Shown here: piece by piece, positions 8,129-15,304 of the stretch
Position numbering within the stretch: the stretch's first letter is position 1
Layout: every line of letters starts with the position of its first letter
Assembly (NCBI GenBank): GCA_003550445.1
Contig: PUKG01000143.1
Coordinates: 1 to 22,901 of the forward strand
DNA length: 22,901 nucleotides
Direction: 5' to 3'
From: Halobacteroidaceae bacterium
GTDB lineage: Bacteria; Bacillota; Halanaerobiia; B1SED10-174
The notes under the pieces: model-generated
The model's database searches: none
Seen by the model: only the letters and a program-made list of their open reading frames with translations
What the model was told of the DNA's origin: nothing
Translations under genes and position numbers: made by a program

Positions 8129-9469
8129 ATGAAAATTGTTGTAATAGGTGGAGTAGCCGGGGGAGGGAGTGCCGCCGCCCGAGCTAAAAGACATAACCAC
8201 GAGGCCAGTGTTTTAATGCTTGAAGAAAGTGCGCATATCTCCTATGCTGCCTGCGGCATCCCATATTTTCTATCGGGGGATGTAAAAGAAGCCTCTGATT
8301 TAAAGTTTTTAGACCCGAAAAAATTCCAGGAAACCCGGGGAGTGGAAGTTCGGATAGGACACCGGGTTTTAAAGATTGATAAGGAGAAAAAGGAAGTTTT
8401 GGTAAAGGACCTGGAAAAAGGGGAAGAGTATAAAGAAAATTATGACCGCCTGGTAATTGCAACCGGGGCCAGACCTTTCGTACCTCCCATTGAGGGAAAA
8501 GACCTAAAAGGAGTTTTTACCCTGCGGAGTTTTCAGGATGGCCTGGATCTTGCCGGGGCAGAAAAATTTTCCCGGGTGGTAATTGTCGGAGGAGGGTCAA
8601 TCGGATGTGAAATGGCCGAAACCTATTTAAAACTTGGCAGGGAAGTTACGATAATAGAAAAGAAAAAACAAATCCTGCCTTTCCTTGACCCGGAAATGGC
8701 CGAAATTGTGGAAAACCACCTCCGGGAAAAAGGGGTGAAAATAGAATTGGGTAAGGGAGTAAAAGAAATAAAGGGAGAAAAAAGGGTGGAAGAAGTAATT
8801 ACCGATGACGGATCAGTCTATCCCGCAGATATCTGCCTCCTTGCCCTGGGAGTAAGGCCCGAAACATCCCTGGCTGAAGAAGCAGGTCTTGAACTGGGAG
8901 CAAGAGGGGCCCTCGGGGTTAACGAGTATATGGAAACCTCTCACCCCGATATTTACGGGGCGGGAGACTGCTGCGAAACAATCCACCTTTTAACGGGAGA
9001 AAAAACCTGGATACCCCTGGGTACTACAGCCAACAAGCAGGGAAGAACAGCAGGAACAAATGCAGCAGGTGGAAAAATGACTTTCTGGGGTATCCTGGGA
9101 ACCGCCCAGGTTAAGGTCTGCGATCTGGACATAGCAAGGACAGGCCTGGGAGAAGAAGAAGCAAAAGCCCAGGAAATAGATGTTATCTCAGCAAAGATTG
9201 AAACCCACAGCAATGCGGGTTACTACCCTGATGTTGGCAGCCTGCATCTGAAAATAATTGCGGCTCCCGATGGCAAGATCCTTGGAGCCCAGGCCGTTGG
9301 ATTTAAGGGTGTCGATAAAAGAATTGATGTGCTGGCTACAGCAATCCACAACGGAATGTGGGTGGATGAATTGGAAGCCATTGACCTGGGTTATGCACCT
9401 CCATATTCTGTACCAATTGACCCGATTATGGTTGCCGGAAGTGTTCTGGAAAAAAAGATTCAAAGATAA
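8129..9469 (+). CDS. FAD/NAD(P)-dependent oxidoreductase, CoA-disulfide reductase / NADH oxidase family
   Basis: 446 residues from the ATG at 8129, which follows GGGGAG by 6 nt. Earlier in-frame starts lack a ribosome binding site and would precede the FAD motif with unrelated residues. Order of parts: FAD-binding 'VVIGGVAGGGSAAARA' (residues 3-18); the single redox-active cysteine Cys42 in 'ISYAACGIPYFLSGD', the mark of CoA-disulfide reductases and NADH oxidases/peroxidases; 'IATGARP'; a second dinucleotide fold for NAD(P)H 'VVIVGGGSIGCEMAE'; 'LALGVRPET'; 'IYGAGDC'; and a C-terminal dimerisation domain with 'AQAVGFKGVDKRIDV'. It should reduce CoA disulfide, polysulfide, oxygen or peroxide with NAD(P)H in the cytosol. 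The one-cysteine centre does not separate these. No rhodanese domain is fused at the C terminus. It is a single gene, unrelated to the flagellar genes that follow. Confidence 0.9.
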   Translation: MKIVVIGGVAGGGSAAARAKRHNHEASVLMLEESAHISYAACGIPYFLSGDVKEASDLKFLDPKKFQETRGVEVRIGHRVLKIDKEKKEVLVKDLEKGEEYKENYDRLVIATGARPFVPPIEGKDLKGVFTLRSFQDGLDLAGAEKFSRVVIVGGGSIGCEMAETYLKLGREVTIIEKKKQILPFLDPEMAEIVENHLREKGVKIELGKGVKEIKGEKRVEEVITDDGSVYPADICLLALGVRPETSLAEEAGLELGARGALGVNEYMETSHPDIYGAGDCCETIHLLTGEKTWIPLGTTANKQGRTAGTNAAGGKMTFWGILGTAQVKVCDLDIARTGLGEEEAKAQEIDVISAKIETHSNAGYYPDVGSLHLKIIAAPDGKILGAQAVGFKGVDKRIDVLATAIHNGMWVDELEAIDLGYAPPYSVPIDPIMVAGSVLEKKIQR

Positions 9470-9471
9470 TT

Positions 9472-9498
9472 TAAACAAAAAGGGAATTGTGCCGAAAA
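9472..9498 (+). promoter_or_regulatory. Sigma-28 (SigD/FliA) promoter for yvyF-flgM
   Basis: TAAA at 9472-9475, exactly 15 nt, then GCCGAAAA at 9491-9498. The sigma-28 consensus is TAAA-N15-GCCGATAA, so this matches 11 of 12 defined bases with ideal spacing. The start point would be near 9504-9506, giving a very short leader that still carries AGGAGG at 9506-9511. It begins 3 nt after the stop of the flavoprotein gene. Confidence 0.8.
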
Positions 9499-9519
9499 GA
9501 ATAGCAGGAGGTGTTGTTG

Positions 9520-9954
9520 GTGCAGTTAAAAAATTGTAACTGGTGCGGCAAAGTCTTTGCCCACCCTTCAGACACCGTTTGCCAGGACTGCCGCAGACAG
9601 GAAGAAGAAGACTTTGAAAAGGTTTTTAATTTTTTAAGAAACCAGAAAAATGCTACCATTGAAATGGTCCACGAAGAAACAAATGTAGAAAAAAGACGAA
9701 TAATAAAATTTATCCGCCAGGGACGCCTTCTTACAGATTCCGGGGAACCATTTGAGATTTTTGTTGAGTGTGAAAGTTGCGGGGATCCGATTCAGGAAGG
9801 CAGGTTTTGCGAGAAATGTTCAAAAAGCATTCGCCAGGAACTGGAAAGGCCGGTAAAAAAAGAAGCGGCCCGAGAAAAGGAACCCCCAAAAAGAGAGTTA
9901 AAAAAATCCGGGCAGATGTATACTGCCAATAGAAGGAACAAAAAGCGCGATTGA
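9520..9954 (+). CDS. yvyF: YvyF-type flagellar operon protein with two zinc-finger-like Cys clusters
   Basis: 144 residues from a GTG start at 9520, 8 nt after AGGAGG (9506-9511). An upstream GTG at 9511 overlaps that site, so I reject it. The N-terminal Cys cluster (C6, C9, C21, C24: 'NCNWCGKVF...VCQDCR') and a second one (C84, C87, C97, C100) flank a helix-turn-helix-like middle ('ATIEMVHEETNVEKRRIIKFI'). The tail is basic and low in complexity. This is the pattern of the family found upstream of flgM in Bacillus and many Clostridia (TIGR03826). Its precise role is not established to my knowledge. It is first in the flagellar operon, behind a sigma-28 promoter. Its TGA lies 24 nt before the flgM ATG. 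Confidence 0.85.
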   Translation: MQLKNCNWCGKVFAHPSDTVCQDCRRQEEEDFEKVFNFLRNQKNATIEMVHEETNVEKRRIIKFIRQGRLLTDSGEPFEIFVECESCGDPIQEGRFCEKCSKSIRQELERPVKKEAAREKEPPKRELKKSGQMYTANRRNKKRD

Positions 9955-9977
9955 TTGAAAAGAAAGAGGTGAGAGGA

Positions 9978-10274
9978 ATGAGAATTTCTCCCAAACAATT
10001 TGAGCAGGTAATGGCTGTTTACCGCAGCCAGATGCAAAAAGCGCCGGAACAAACTGAAACACAGCGCAAAGATTCTCTGTCCTTATCAGGAGATGCAAAG
10101 GCGGTAAATGAAGTGCGCGATCTAATAAAATTCATTCCCGAAGTACGCAAGGAAAGAGTGGATGAACTTAAAAAAGCAATAGAAACCGGTGAATATAAGG
10201 TTGACGGAAAGCAAGTTGCCGAGAAAATGCTCCAGCGCATGGCTGTTGACCATTTTCTGAACAAGGACGACTGA
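9978..10274 (+). CDS. flgM: Anti-sigma-28 factor FlgM
   Basis: 98 residues from the ATG at 9978, behind GAGGTGA (9966-9972). The longer frame with a TTG at 9951 lacks a ribosome binding site. The N terminus 'MRISPKQFEQVMAVY' and the disordered, Ser/Gln/Glu-rich middle are followed by the conserved C-terminal helices 'VNEVRDLIKFIPEVRKERVDELKKAIETGEYKVDGKQVAEKML', which in FlgM bind the sigma-28 factor. It holds sigma-28 inactive until the hook-basal body exports it. Here it is expressed from a sigma-28-type promoter, so sigma-28 makes its own inhibitor. Confidence 0.93.
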   Translation: MRISPKQFEQVMAVYRSQMQKAPEQTETQRKDSLSLSGDAKAVNEVRDLIKFIPEVRKERVDELKKAIETGEYKVDGKQVAEKMLQRMAVDHFLNKDD

Positions 10275-10286
10275 GGAGGTTAAAAA

Positions 10287-10757
10287 ATGAAAGCCCAATT
10301 TGAGGAACTAAATTCCCTCCTGGGACGGGAAAAGGAACTTTACCGGGAACTGGTTCAACTCGCCAAAACCAAGCAGGAGCAACTGGTGCAGAATGACCTG
10401 GAAGGAATTGGGACCGCCGTTGCAGATGAAGAAAAAATCCTGGAAAAGATTTCCGGCGAAGAAGAAAAAAGGAAGGATTTGTTGGGCCAGATTGAAGGTG
10501 AAGACAAATCTTTTGCCGACCTGTGCCAGGAGGCTCCAGAAGATCTGACTAATAGCCTCAGAGAAACCCGGGAAGGGCTTCTCCTGGTCCTTGAAGAGTT
10601 GTGGGAGGTTAATGAAACCAACAATCGTTTAATCCAGGATTCCCTGGAATTTAACAACAACCTGGTTAACTCCCTGGCTAAAATCAGGGGAAGCAGTACC
10701 TACAGCAAGGAGGGAAACCGGGAAGAAACCCGTTCTTTCCTGGATAAGAGAGCTTAG
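10287..10757 (+). CDS. flgN: FlgN-type export chaperone for hook-associated proteins
   Basis: 156 residues, helical and rich in Glu, Leu and Lys. It starts 'FEELNSLLGREKELYRELVQLAKTKQEQL', the usual first coiled-coil of FlgN, and has a second helix pair 'LLLVLEELWEVNETNNRLIQDSLEFNNNLV'. It should bind FlgK and FlgL in the cytosol and take them to the flagellar export gate. AGGAGG (10274-10279) overlaps the flgM stop and is 7 nt before the ATG. It is followed directly by flgK and flgL, its clients. Confidence 0.9.
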   Translation: MKAQFEELNSLLGREKELYRELVQLAKTKQEQLVQNDLEGIGTAVADEEKILEKISGEEEKRKDLLGQIEGEDKSFADLCQEAPEDLTNSLRETREGLLLVLEELWEVNETNNRLIQDSLEFNNNLVNSLAKIRGSSTYSKEGNREETRSFLDKRA

Positions 10758-10768
10758 GAGGTCTGGAC

Positions 10769-12190
10769 ATGAGCAACTTTGCAATATTCCAAACAGGACT
10801 TCGCAGCCTGCGGGCCCATCAGCAGGCCCTTGATACAACTGCCCACAATATTGCCAATGCCAATACACCGGGTTATGCCCGCCAGAGGGCAGAAATGGGA
10901 ACCCATCACCCCAAGTCCCTTCCCGCCATGAATAATAGCGGGCAGGCAGGCCAGATGGGAACCGGGGTTCATATTACGGAAATAACCCAGATCCGGGATT
11001 ATTTTTTGGATCAGCAGGTCAGGCATGAACTAAGCCTAAAAGGGACCTGGGATGGAGAATCGGAAATTCTAACCAGAATTGAAACCTTCCTTAACGAACC
11101 ATCAGATGAAGGCTTTGCGGCAACTTTTTCCCAGTTTTTCAAAGAACTAGAAGCCCTATCCCAGTACCCGGAGAGTACCGCAACCCGCCAGTCCGTAATT
11201 GAAAACGCCAGGATGCTTACGGATACCTTCAACCAGGTTTATAACCAGCTGGGAAGGTACCGGGAGGATTTAAATGAAAGCGTTGAAGCCCGGGTTTTGG
11301 AAATCAATACTCTGGCTGAAAGGTTAGCCGACCTGAATGCCCAGATTGTCAGGGCAAAAGGGTACGGCGACAATCCCAACGATCTTATGGACCAGCGCCA
11401 GATTATTACAGAGGAACTTGCAGAACTTGTAAATATAAGGGTTAAAGAAGATAATTTTGGCAACTGGAATATAAGCATCGGAGGATTTCACCTGGTTGAG
11501 GGAGACTCCGCCCATGAAATAGAGGCCTATGAGGATGAAGAAAACGACGGATTATTTTCCCTGCGCTGGGAACATAATGGGCGTCCCGTTACCCTGCAGA
11601 GCGGAAAGATGGAAGCTTTAATCAGGGGTAGAGATGAAAATACGGGGAATTTCCAGGACCGGCTGAATGAAATTGCAACAACCCTGGCAGAAGAGTTTAA
11701 CTCCATTCACCGTGAGGGTCAGGGCCTGGATGGGTCAACAGGGATAGATTTTTTCCTGGGAGAAGGTGCAGGGCTAATTACCGTTAACCCCCATATTATT
11801 GAAAACAGGGGCGCTTTTGCAGCAGCAATAATAGAAGAAGACCAAAATGTAGACCCTGGATTGGTGCCAGAGGGAAATGCCGATAATATTTTCCGGATGC
11901 TGGAGTTAAGAGATGAGAGAATAATGGAAAATGGAACTGCGACAATGGAAGATTTTTACCGAAGCATCACAACTGAAATCGGTGTTTTGGGTCAGAAAGC
12001 CGACCGAATGGGGCATAACCAGGACAACCTGGTAAGCAACATTAAAAAGAAGAGAGAAGAAGTGTCCGGGGTATCCTTGGACGAAGAAATGGCCAATATG
12101 ATTCGCTTCCAGCACGGCTACAATGCGGCATCACGGTTAATCAGCAGGATGGACGAAATGATGGATTCGCTGATAGCAATGGTCCGCTAG
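10769..12190 (+). CDS. flgK: Flagellar hook-associated protein 1 (FlgK)
   Basis: 473 residues. The N terminus 'IFQTGLRSLRAHQQALDTTAHNIANANTPGYARQ' carries the rod/hook-family motif, and the C terminus 'SGVSLDEEMANMIRFQHGYNAASRLISRMDEMMDSLIAMV' is the matching D0 helix. The size is at the short end of the family, so extra outer domains are small. It joins hook to filament. AGGAGG (10756-10761) overlaps the flgN stop. flgL follows 19 nt after the stop. Confidence 0.97.
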   Translation: MSNFAIFQTGLRSLRAHQQALDTTAHNIANANTPGYARQRAEMGTHHPKSLPAMNNSGQAGQMGTGVHITEITQIRDYFLDQQVRHELSLKGTWDGESEILTRIETFLNEPSDEGFAATFSQFFKELEALSQYPESTATRQSVIENARMLTDTFNQVYNQLGRYREDLNESVEARVLEINTLAERLADLNAQIVRAKGYGDNPNDLMDQRQIITEELAELVNIRVKEDNFGNWNISIGGFHLVEGDSAHEIEAYEDEENDGLFSLRWEHNGRPVTLQSGKMEALIRGRDENTGNFQDRLNEIATTLAEEFNSIHREGQGLDGSTGIDFFLGEGAGLITVNPHIIENRGAFAAAIIEEDQNVDPGLVPEGNADNIFRMLELRDERIMENGTATMEDFYRSITTEIGVLGQKADRMGHNQDNLVSNIKKKREEVSGVSLDEEMANMIRFQHGYNAASRLISRMDEMMDSLIAMVR

Positions 12191-12209
12191 GGGAAAAGGA
12201 GGGATATAG

Positions 12210-13106
12210 GTGCGGGTTACAGATAGAATGATGTCAATGAATATGACGCAACATCTGCATAACAGTATGCGGCGCATGGACCGTTTTTATGACCAACTTT
12301 CCACGGGCAAAAAGTTTTCCCGGCCTTCACAGGATCCCATGGGAGCTCTTTTTTCCATGCGGGCCCGCAATGATATTGAAATCAATGACCAGTTTCGTAA
12401 GAACGTTGAATCAGCCGAAGATTGGCTTAATAATACTGACAACCTGATGGATAACCTCGGAAAGATTGCTCATAGGGCAAGTGAACTCATGGTCCAGGCT
12501 GCCAACGAAACCCACGAGCAGACCGGTTATGATGCTATCGCGAAAGAAGTAGAGGAACTCAGAGAAGGGCTATTGGAACTTGCCAATACCCGTTTTGGTG
12601 ACCGCTATATTTTCAGCGGGCAAAGGACCCAGTCGCCTTCTTATGAGAGGGTTGTTGACGAAGGAACGGGAGAGGTTTCCTTTAATTATCTTGGGGATGA
12701 TGGAGGGATTAGATTCCGACTTGCTCCGGGAGCAGAGGTATCCATAAATCTAAATGGAGAAGAAGTTTTTCAACCCTTTTTCGATATTTTTGGAAATTTC
12801 ATGGAAAACCTGGCCAGTGGGGATTCCCAGGCCATTTCAGAGGTTGATAAAGCAGCAATTGATGAGCAGATGGATAACTTCCTGGCTCAAAGGTCAGAAG
12901 TTGGAGCCCTGGGAAGAAGGATGGAATTATCCAAAGAAAGGCTTTTAGACCAGGAAGTTCACCTGCGGAAATCACTGGCCGATGCGGAATCAGCCGATAT
13001 TGCTAAGGTAATTGCTGAGCTCAACATGGAGGAAAATGTGTACAGGTCAGCCCTGGCTGCAGGAGCAAGGATTGTCCAACCAAGCTTGATTGACTTTTTG
13101 AGGTAG
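12210..13106 (+). CDS. flgL: Flagellar hook-associated protein 3 (FlgL)
   Basis: 298 residues from a GTG start behind AGGAGGG (12197-12203). N-terminal D0/D1 helices 'RVTDRMMSMNMTQHLHNSMRRMDRFYDQLSTGKKFSRPSQDP' resemble flagellin, and the C terminus 'AELNMEENVYRSALAAGARIVQPSLIDFL' is the usual FlgL end. The motif 'ANTRFGDRYIFSGQRT' is a strong FlgL signature. It forms the second ring of the hook-filament junction. The next gene's ribosome binding site overlaps this stop. Confidence 0.96.
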   Translation: MRVTDRMMSMNMTQHLHNSMRRMDRFYDQLSTGKKFSRPSQDPMGALFSMRARNDIEINDQFRKNVESAEDWLNNTDNLMDNLGKIAHRASELMVQAANETHEQTGYDAIAKEVEELREGLLELANTRFGDRYIFSGQRTQSPSYERVVDEGTGEVSFNYLGDDGGIRFRLAPGAEVSINLNGEEVFQPFFDIFGNFMENLASGDSQAISEVDKAAIDEQMDNFLAQRSEVGALGRRMELSKERLLDQEVHLRKSLADAESADIAKVIAELNMEENVYRSALAAGARIVQPSLIDFLR

Positions 13107-13112
13107 AAGTCT

Positions 13113-13475
13113 ATGAATGTCATGAATAGACCGGTGATGCTGGATATAAATATTACCTGGGGCCGGGTTAATGTAGATTACAGACCATCTCAGGAGGATA
13201 TCAAGGTTTTTGATGCCCATTCAGGGGCAAAATACTGGGCAGATTATTCCCAAAAAAAGGGAATAGAAGGAATTGGGGAAATTGCCAATAGGGGTTACCG
13301 TCTGGGGAGGATTGAAACGGGCCACACTATATCGGATGAGGCCAGGATTGCTTCCCACCCCAGAACCTACAATGTAGATGTTGGCTTTATGCGGGGACCA
13401 GAAATCAATATTGAGGAAAACAGGCTAAGCTTTAATATTCTACCTCGCGGAAAGTACTTAAATGTTTTTAGATGA
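13113..13475 (+). CDS. DUF6470 family protein (YviE-like), short form
   Basis: 120 residues from the ATG at 13113, with GAGGT at 13100-13104, 8 nt ahead. Position between flgL and fliW is the YviE position in Bacillus, and the first part 'PVMLDINITWGRVNVDYRPSQ' fits that family. It is shorter than B. subtilis YviE (about 190 residues as I recall), so a part of the usual C-terminal region is absent or replaced. No signal peptide or membrane segment is seen. The function of the family is unknown. The stop lies only 13 nt before the fliW TTG, and the ribosome binding site of fliW overlaps its last codon. Confidence 0.75.
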   Translation: MNVMNRPVMLDINITWGRVNVDYRPSQEDIKVFDAHSGAKYWADYSQKKGIEGIGEIANRGYRLGRIETGHTISDEARIASHPRTYNVDVGFMRGPEINIEENRLSFNILPRGKYLNVFR

Positions 13476-13488
13476 AGGAGTGGTTTCT

Positions 13489-13926
13489 TTGAAACTGCAA
13501 ACAACTCGATTTGGTGAGTTTGAGGTTCCAAATGATGAAATTCTGGAATTTCCTGAAGGATTAATTGGTTTTGAGGAGGAAAAGCGGTTTGTTCTCCTTC
13601 CCACCCAGGAAAAATCACCTTTTTTCTGGCTCCAGTCAGTGGATGATCCGGATCTTGCTTTTATTGTAAGCGAACCATGGGGTTTTGTGGAAAACTATGA
13701 ATTTCAACTCCCCCAGGAAAGTAAAAAGAAACTTGATGTAAAAGAGGAAAAAGACATCAGGGTTTTGTGCCTTGTTGTAATTCCTGAAGATCCAAAAAAA
13801 GCAACAATGAATCTGAAAGGTCCCCTGGTATTAAATCTTCCTGCCCGAACGGGAGGACAGGTTGTAATAAACGAAAACTTTAGCGCAAAGCACCCAATAT
13901 TTAAAGAAGCTTCGGCTTCGGCCTAG
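13489..13926 (+). CDS. fliW: Flagellar assembly factor FliW (CsrA antagonist)
   Basis: 145 residues from a TTG start at 13489: AAGGAG at 13475-13480 is 8 nt ahead, and the protein then starts 'KLQTTRFGEFEVPNDEILEFPEGLIGFEE', the normal FliW N terminus. An in-frame ATG at 13462 lies upstream of that ribosome binding site and is rejected. FliW binds CsrA and relieves its block on flagellin translation. Free flagellin binds FliW and restores the block (shown in B. subtilis). 'FFWLQSVDDPDLAFIVSEPW' and 'PLVLNLPARTGGQVV' are conserved family segments. csrA follows 11 nt after the stop. Confidence 0.95.
   Translation: MKLQTTRFGEFEVPNDEILEFPEGLIGFEEEKRFVLLPTQEKSPFFWLQSVDDPDLAFIVSEPWGFVENYEFQLPQESKKKLDVKEEKDIRVLCLVVIPEDPKKATMNLKGPLVLNLPARTGGQVVINENFSAKHPIFKEASASA
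13906..13923 (+). promoter_or_regulatory. Two mutually exclusive UUCG hairpins just ahead of the csrA ribosome binding site
   Basis: GAAGC-TTCG-GCTTC (13906-13919) is a 5-bp stem with the very stable C(UUCG)G loop. GGC-TTCG-GCC (13914-13923) overlaps it and cannot form at the same time. Both lie in the last codons of fliW, right before the csrA Shine-Dalgarno (AGGGGGTGA, from 13925). A role in fliW-csrA coupling is possible but unproven. Confidence 0.4.
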
Positions 13927-13937
13927 GGGGTGAAGAA

Positions 13938-14180
13938 TTGTTAGTTCTTACCCGCAAAAAAGGTGAAAAGATTGTAATTGGGGATAATATTGTTCTCACC
14001 GTGGTGGATATTAAGGGGGATCAAATTCAGCTTGGAATTGAGGCGCCTAGGGATATCCCGGTGCACAGGGAAGAGGTTTATAAGGAGATCCAGGAAGAAA
14101 ATATTAAGTCCCGTAAAACTGAAAAGCTGAGCCTGGAAAGCATACAAAAGCTTCTAGAAAAGAATAAGGGAAAAGATTAA
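13938..14180 (+). CDS. csrA: RNA-binding translational regulator CsrA
   Basis: 80 residues from a TTG start behind AGGGGGTGA (13925-13933). 'MLVLTRKKGEKIVIGDNI' and 'GIEAPRDIPVHREEVYKEI' are diagnostic. The RNA-contact residues Leu4, Arg6 and Arg44 are all present. CsrA dimers bind GGA in hairpin loops and block ribosome access. Its targets here are evident: the four flagellin leaders downstream. The C-terminal tail after residue 55 is charged and longer than in enterobacterial CsrA, as is usual in species where FliW acts on CsrA. Confidence 0.97.
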   Translation: MLVLTRKKGEKIVIGDNIVLTVVDIKGDQIQLGIEAPRDIPVHREEVYKEIQEENIKSRKTEKLSLESIQKLLEKNKGKD

Positions 14181-14288
14181 GAAAAACAGAGTAATTGAGA
14201 AAAAAAAGGGAATATTCGCGAAAAATGGCTGAAAATAAAGATTATGAAAAAAGAAAATAAAACCGAAGAAAAGGGCGAAAGAGCAAGT

Positions 14289-14385
14289 TTTCAGCGACTT
14301 TTCCCGGACTCTTACCAAAGAGAGTTTGGGAGTGGTTGCTGAAACAGGTAGTATATCGGCCGGTACTTGCTGTTAATGCAACCTG
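14289..14385 (+). ncRNA. Structured RNA element between csrA and the first flagellin gene (unassigned)
   Basis: Arm 14289-14312 pairs without bulges with 14321-14344 around an 8-nt spacer: 18 Watson-Crick pairs, 5 G-U pairs and 1 T-T mismatch over 24 positions. G-U pairs occur only for the plus-strand RNA, which argues for an RNA structure. No T-run follows, so it is not a standard terminator. Directly after it, CAGGT (14345-14349) pairs with ACCTG (14381-14385) and can enclose two small hairpins (TATC-GGCC-GGTA at 14354-14365; TGC/GCA at 14368-14380), a possible three-way junction. I could not match it to a known riboswitch. The rest of the 254-nt gap (14181-14288) is A-rich and shows no clear gene. 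Confidence 0.55.
14340..14366 (+). promoter_or_regulatory. Weak candidate sigma-28 promoter for the first flagellin gene
   Basis: TGAA (14340-14343), 15 nt, then GCCGGTAC (14359-14366) against TAAA-N15-GCCGATAA: 9 of 12 bases. A start near 14372 would give a leader of about 60 nt holding just the two CsrA hairpins, as in B. subtilis hag. It overlaps the 3' end of the long hairpin and the putative junction, so either this promoter or the RNA structure may be the real feature. Confidence 0.3.
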
Positions 14386-14389
14386 AAAA

Positions 14390-14428
14390 GCCGCAGGGAA
14401 GCGGCAAAAAACTATCACGGAGGAGTGA
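14390..14428 (+). promoter_or_regulatory. CsrA-binding leader, flagellin gene 1 (two GGA-loop hairpins)
   Basis: Hairpin A: GCCGC (14390-14394), loop AGGGAA, GCGGC (14401-14405). Hairpin B: TCAC (14415-14418), loop GGAGGA (14419-14424), GTGA (14425-14428). The loop of B is the Shine-Dalgarno sequence, 10 nt before the ATG. GGA in a short hairpin loop is the known CsrA target, and a two-site arrangement with one site on the ribosome binding site matches B. subtilis hag. Confidence 0.75.
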
Positions 14429-14434
14429 GTATTA

Positions 14435-15304
14435 ATGAGAATCAATCAGAACATTGCTGCGATTAACGCGTGGCGCAACCTTGGAATGACTGACAGGGCT
14501 ATGGGAAAGACAATGGAAAAGCTGTCATCAGGCTTAAGGATCAACAGAGCAGCCGACGATGCTGCAGGACTTGCTATCAGTGAGAGGATGAGAAGTCAGG
14601 TTAATGGTCTTGACAGGGCCGTTGCTAATGCCCAGGATGGTATTTCTCTCATCCAGACCGCTGAAGGGGCGCTTGATGAAACTCACGCTGCTTTACACCG
14701 AATTCGGGAACTTACCATCCAGGCAGGTAATGAAGTAAACGAAGGTGGAGATGTTTCCAAGATCCAGGATGAAGTAGGGCAGTTGCTTGAGGAAATTGAA
14801 AGGATTGCTGAAACAACTGAGTTCAACACAAAGGAGCTCTTGGATGGAAGCAACACAACTATTACCCTGCAAATTGGGGCTAATCAAGGCCAGATTATGG
14901 AAATAGAATTGCAAGCTATGGGAGAAGAAAACTTAGGAAGATCTGATGGTGATGGAAACTTACTCCATAATATCTCTGGTATCGACCTTACAGCTGCCGT
15001 CCATGGTACTACGGATGATCTAACTACCTTTAGTGGAACCATAAGGGCTATTGATGATGCCATTGACCAGGTATCCTCCTTCCGTTCCGAGCTTGGTTCT
15101 TACCAGAACCGCCTTGAGCACACAATTAACAACCTGGAAGTAGCCAGTGAAAACCTTACTGCAGCTGAATCACGGATCCGGGATGCCGACATGGCTGCCG
15201 AGATGATGTCCATGACCCGGCACCAGATAATGACCCAGGCTGGAACTGCAATGCTGGCCCAGGCCAATATGAGACCGCAGAGCGTCCTGCAGCTCTTAGG
15301 ATAA
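14435..15304 (+). CDS. Flagellin, copy 1
   Basis: 289 residues, a small flagellin made of the D0/D1 core with only a short variable insert. The N-terminal helices start 'MRINQNIAAINAWRNLGMTD' and the C terminus ends 'MRPQSVLQLLG'. The last 77 residues (from 'VSSFRSELGSYQ') are identical in all four copies here. The variable part (about residues 130-212) follows 'TTEFNTKELLDG' and holds 'LQIGANQGQ'. Residues 92-130 ('IQAGNEVNEGGDVSKIQDEV...') are nearly the same as in copy 4 and unlike copies 2 and 3. It is exported with FliS help and polymerises under the FliD cap. Its translation is expected to be blocked by CsrA and freed by FliW. Confidence 0.97.
   Translation: MRINQNIAAINAWRNLGMTDRAMGKTMEKLSSGLRINRAADDAAGLAISERMRSQVNGLDRAVANAQDGISLIQTAEGALDETHAALHRIRELTIQAGNEVNEGGDVSKIQDEVGQLLEEIERIAETTEFNTKELLDGSNTTITLQIGANQGQIMEIELQAMGEENLGRSDGDGNLLHNISGIDLTAAVHGTTDDLTTFSGTIRAIDDAIDQVSSFRSELGSYQNRLEHTINNLEVASENLTAAESRIRDADMAAEMMSMTRHQIMTQAGTAMLAQANMRPQSVLQLLG

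Noticed and set aside
14236..14270. TAAA ... CCGAAGAA as a sigma-28 promoter for flagellin 1
   Set aside because: The spacing between TAAA and CCGAAGAA is 23 nt, too long for sigma-28; other TAAA positions nearby are too close.
14289..14385. A cyclic-di-GMP riboswitch (GEMM type) ahead of flagellin
   Set aside because: I do not see the conserved GEMM core sequences or its tetraloop arrangement; the structure here is mostly one long hairpin.
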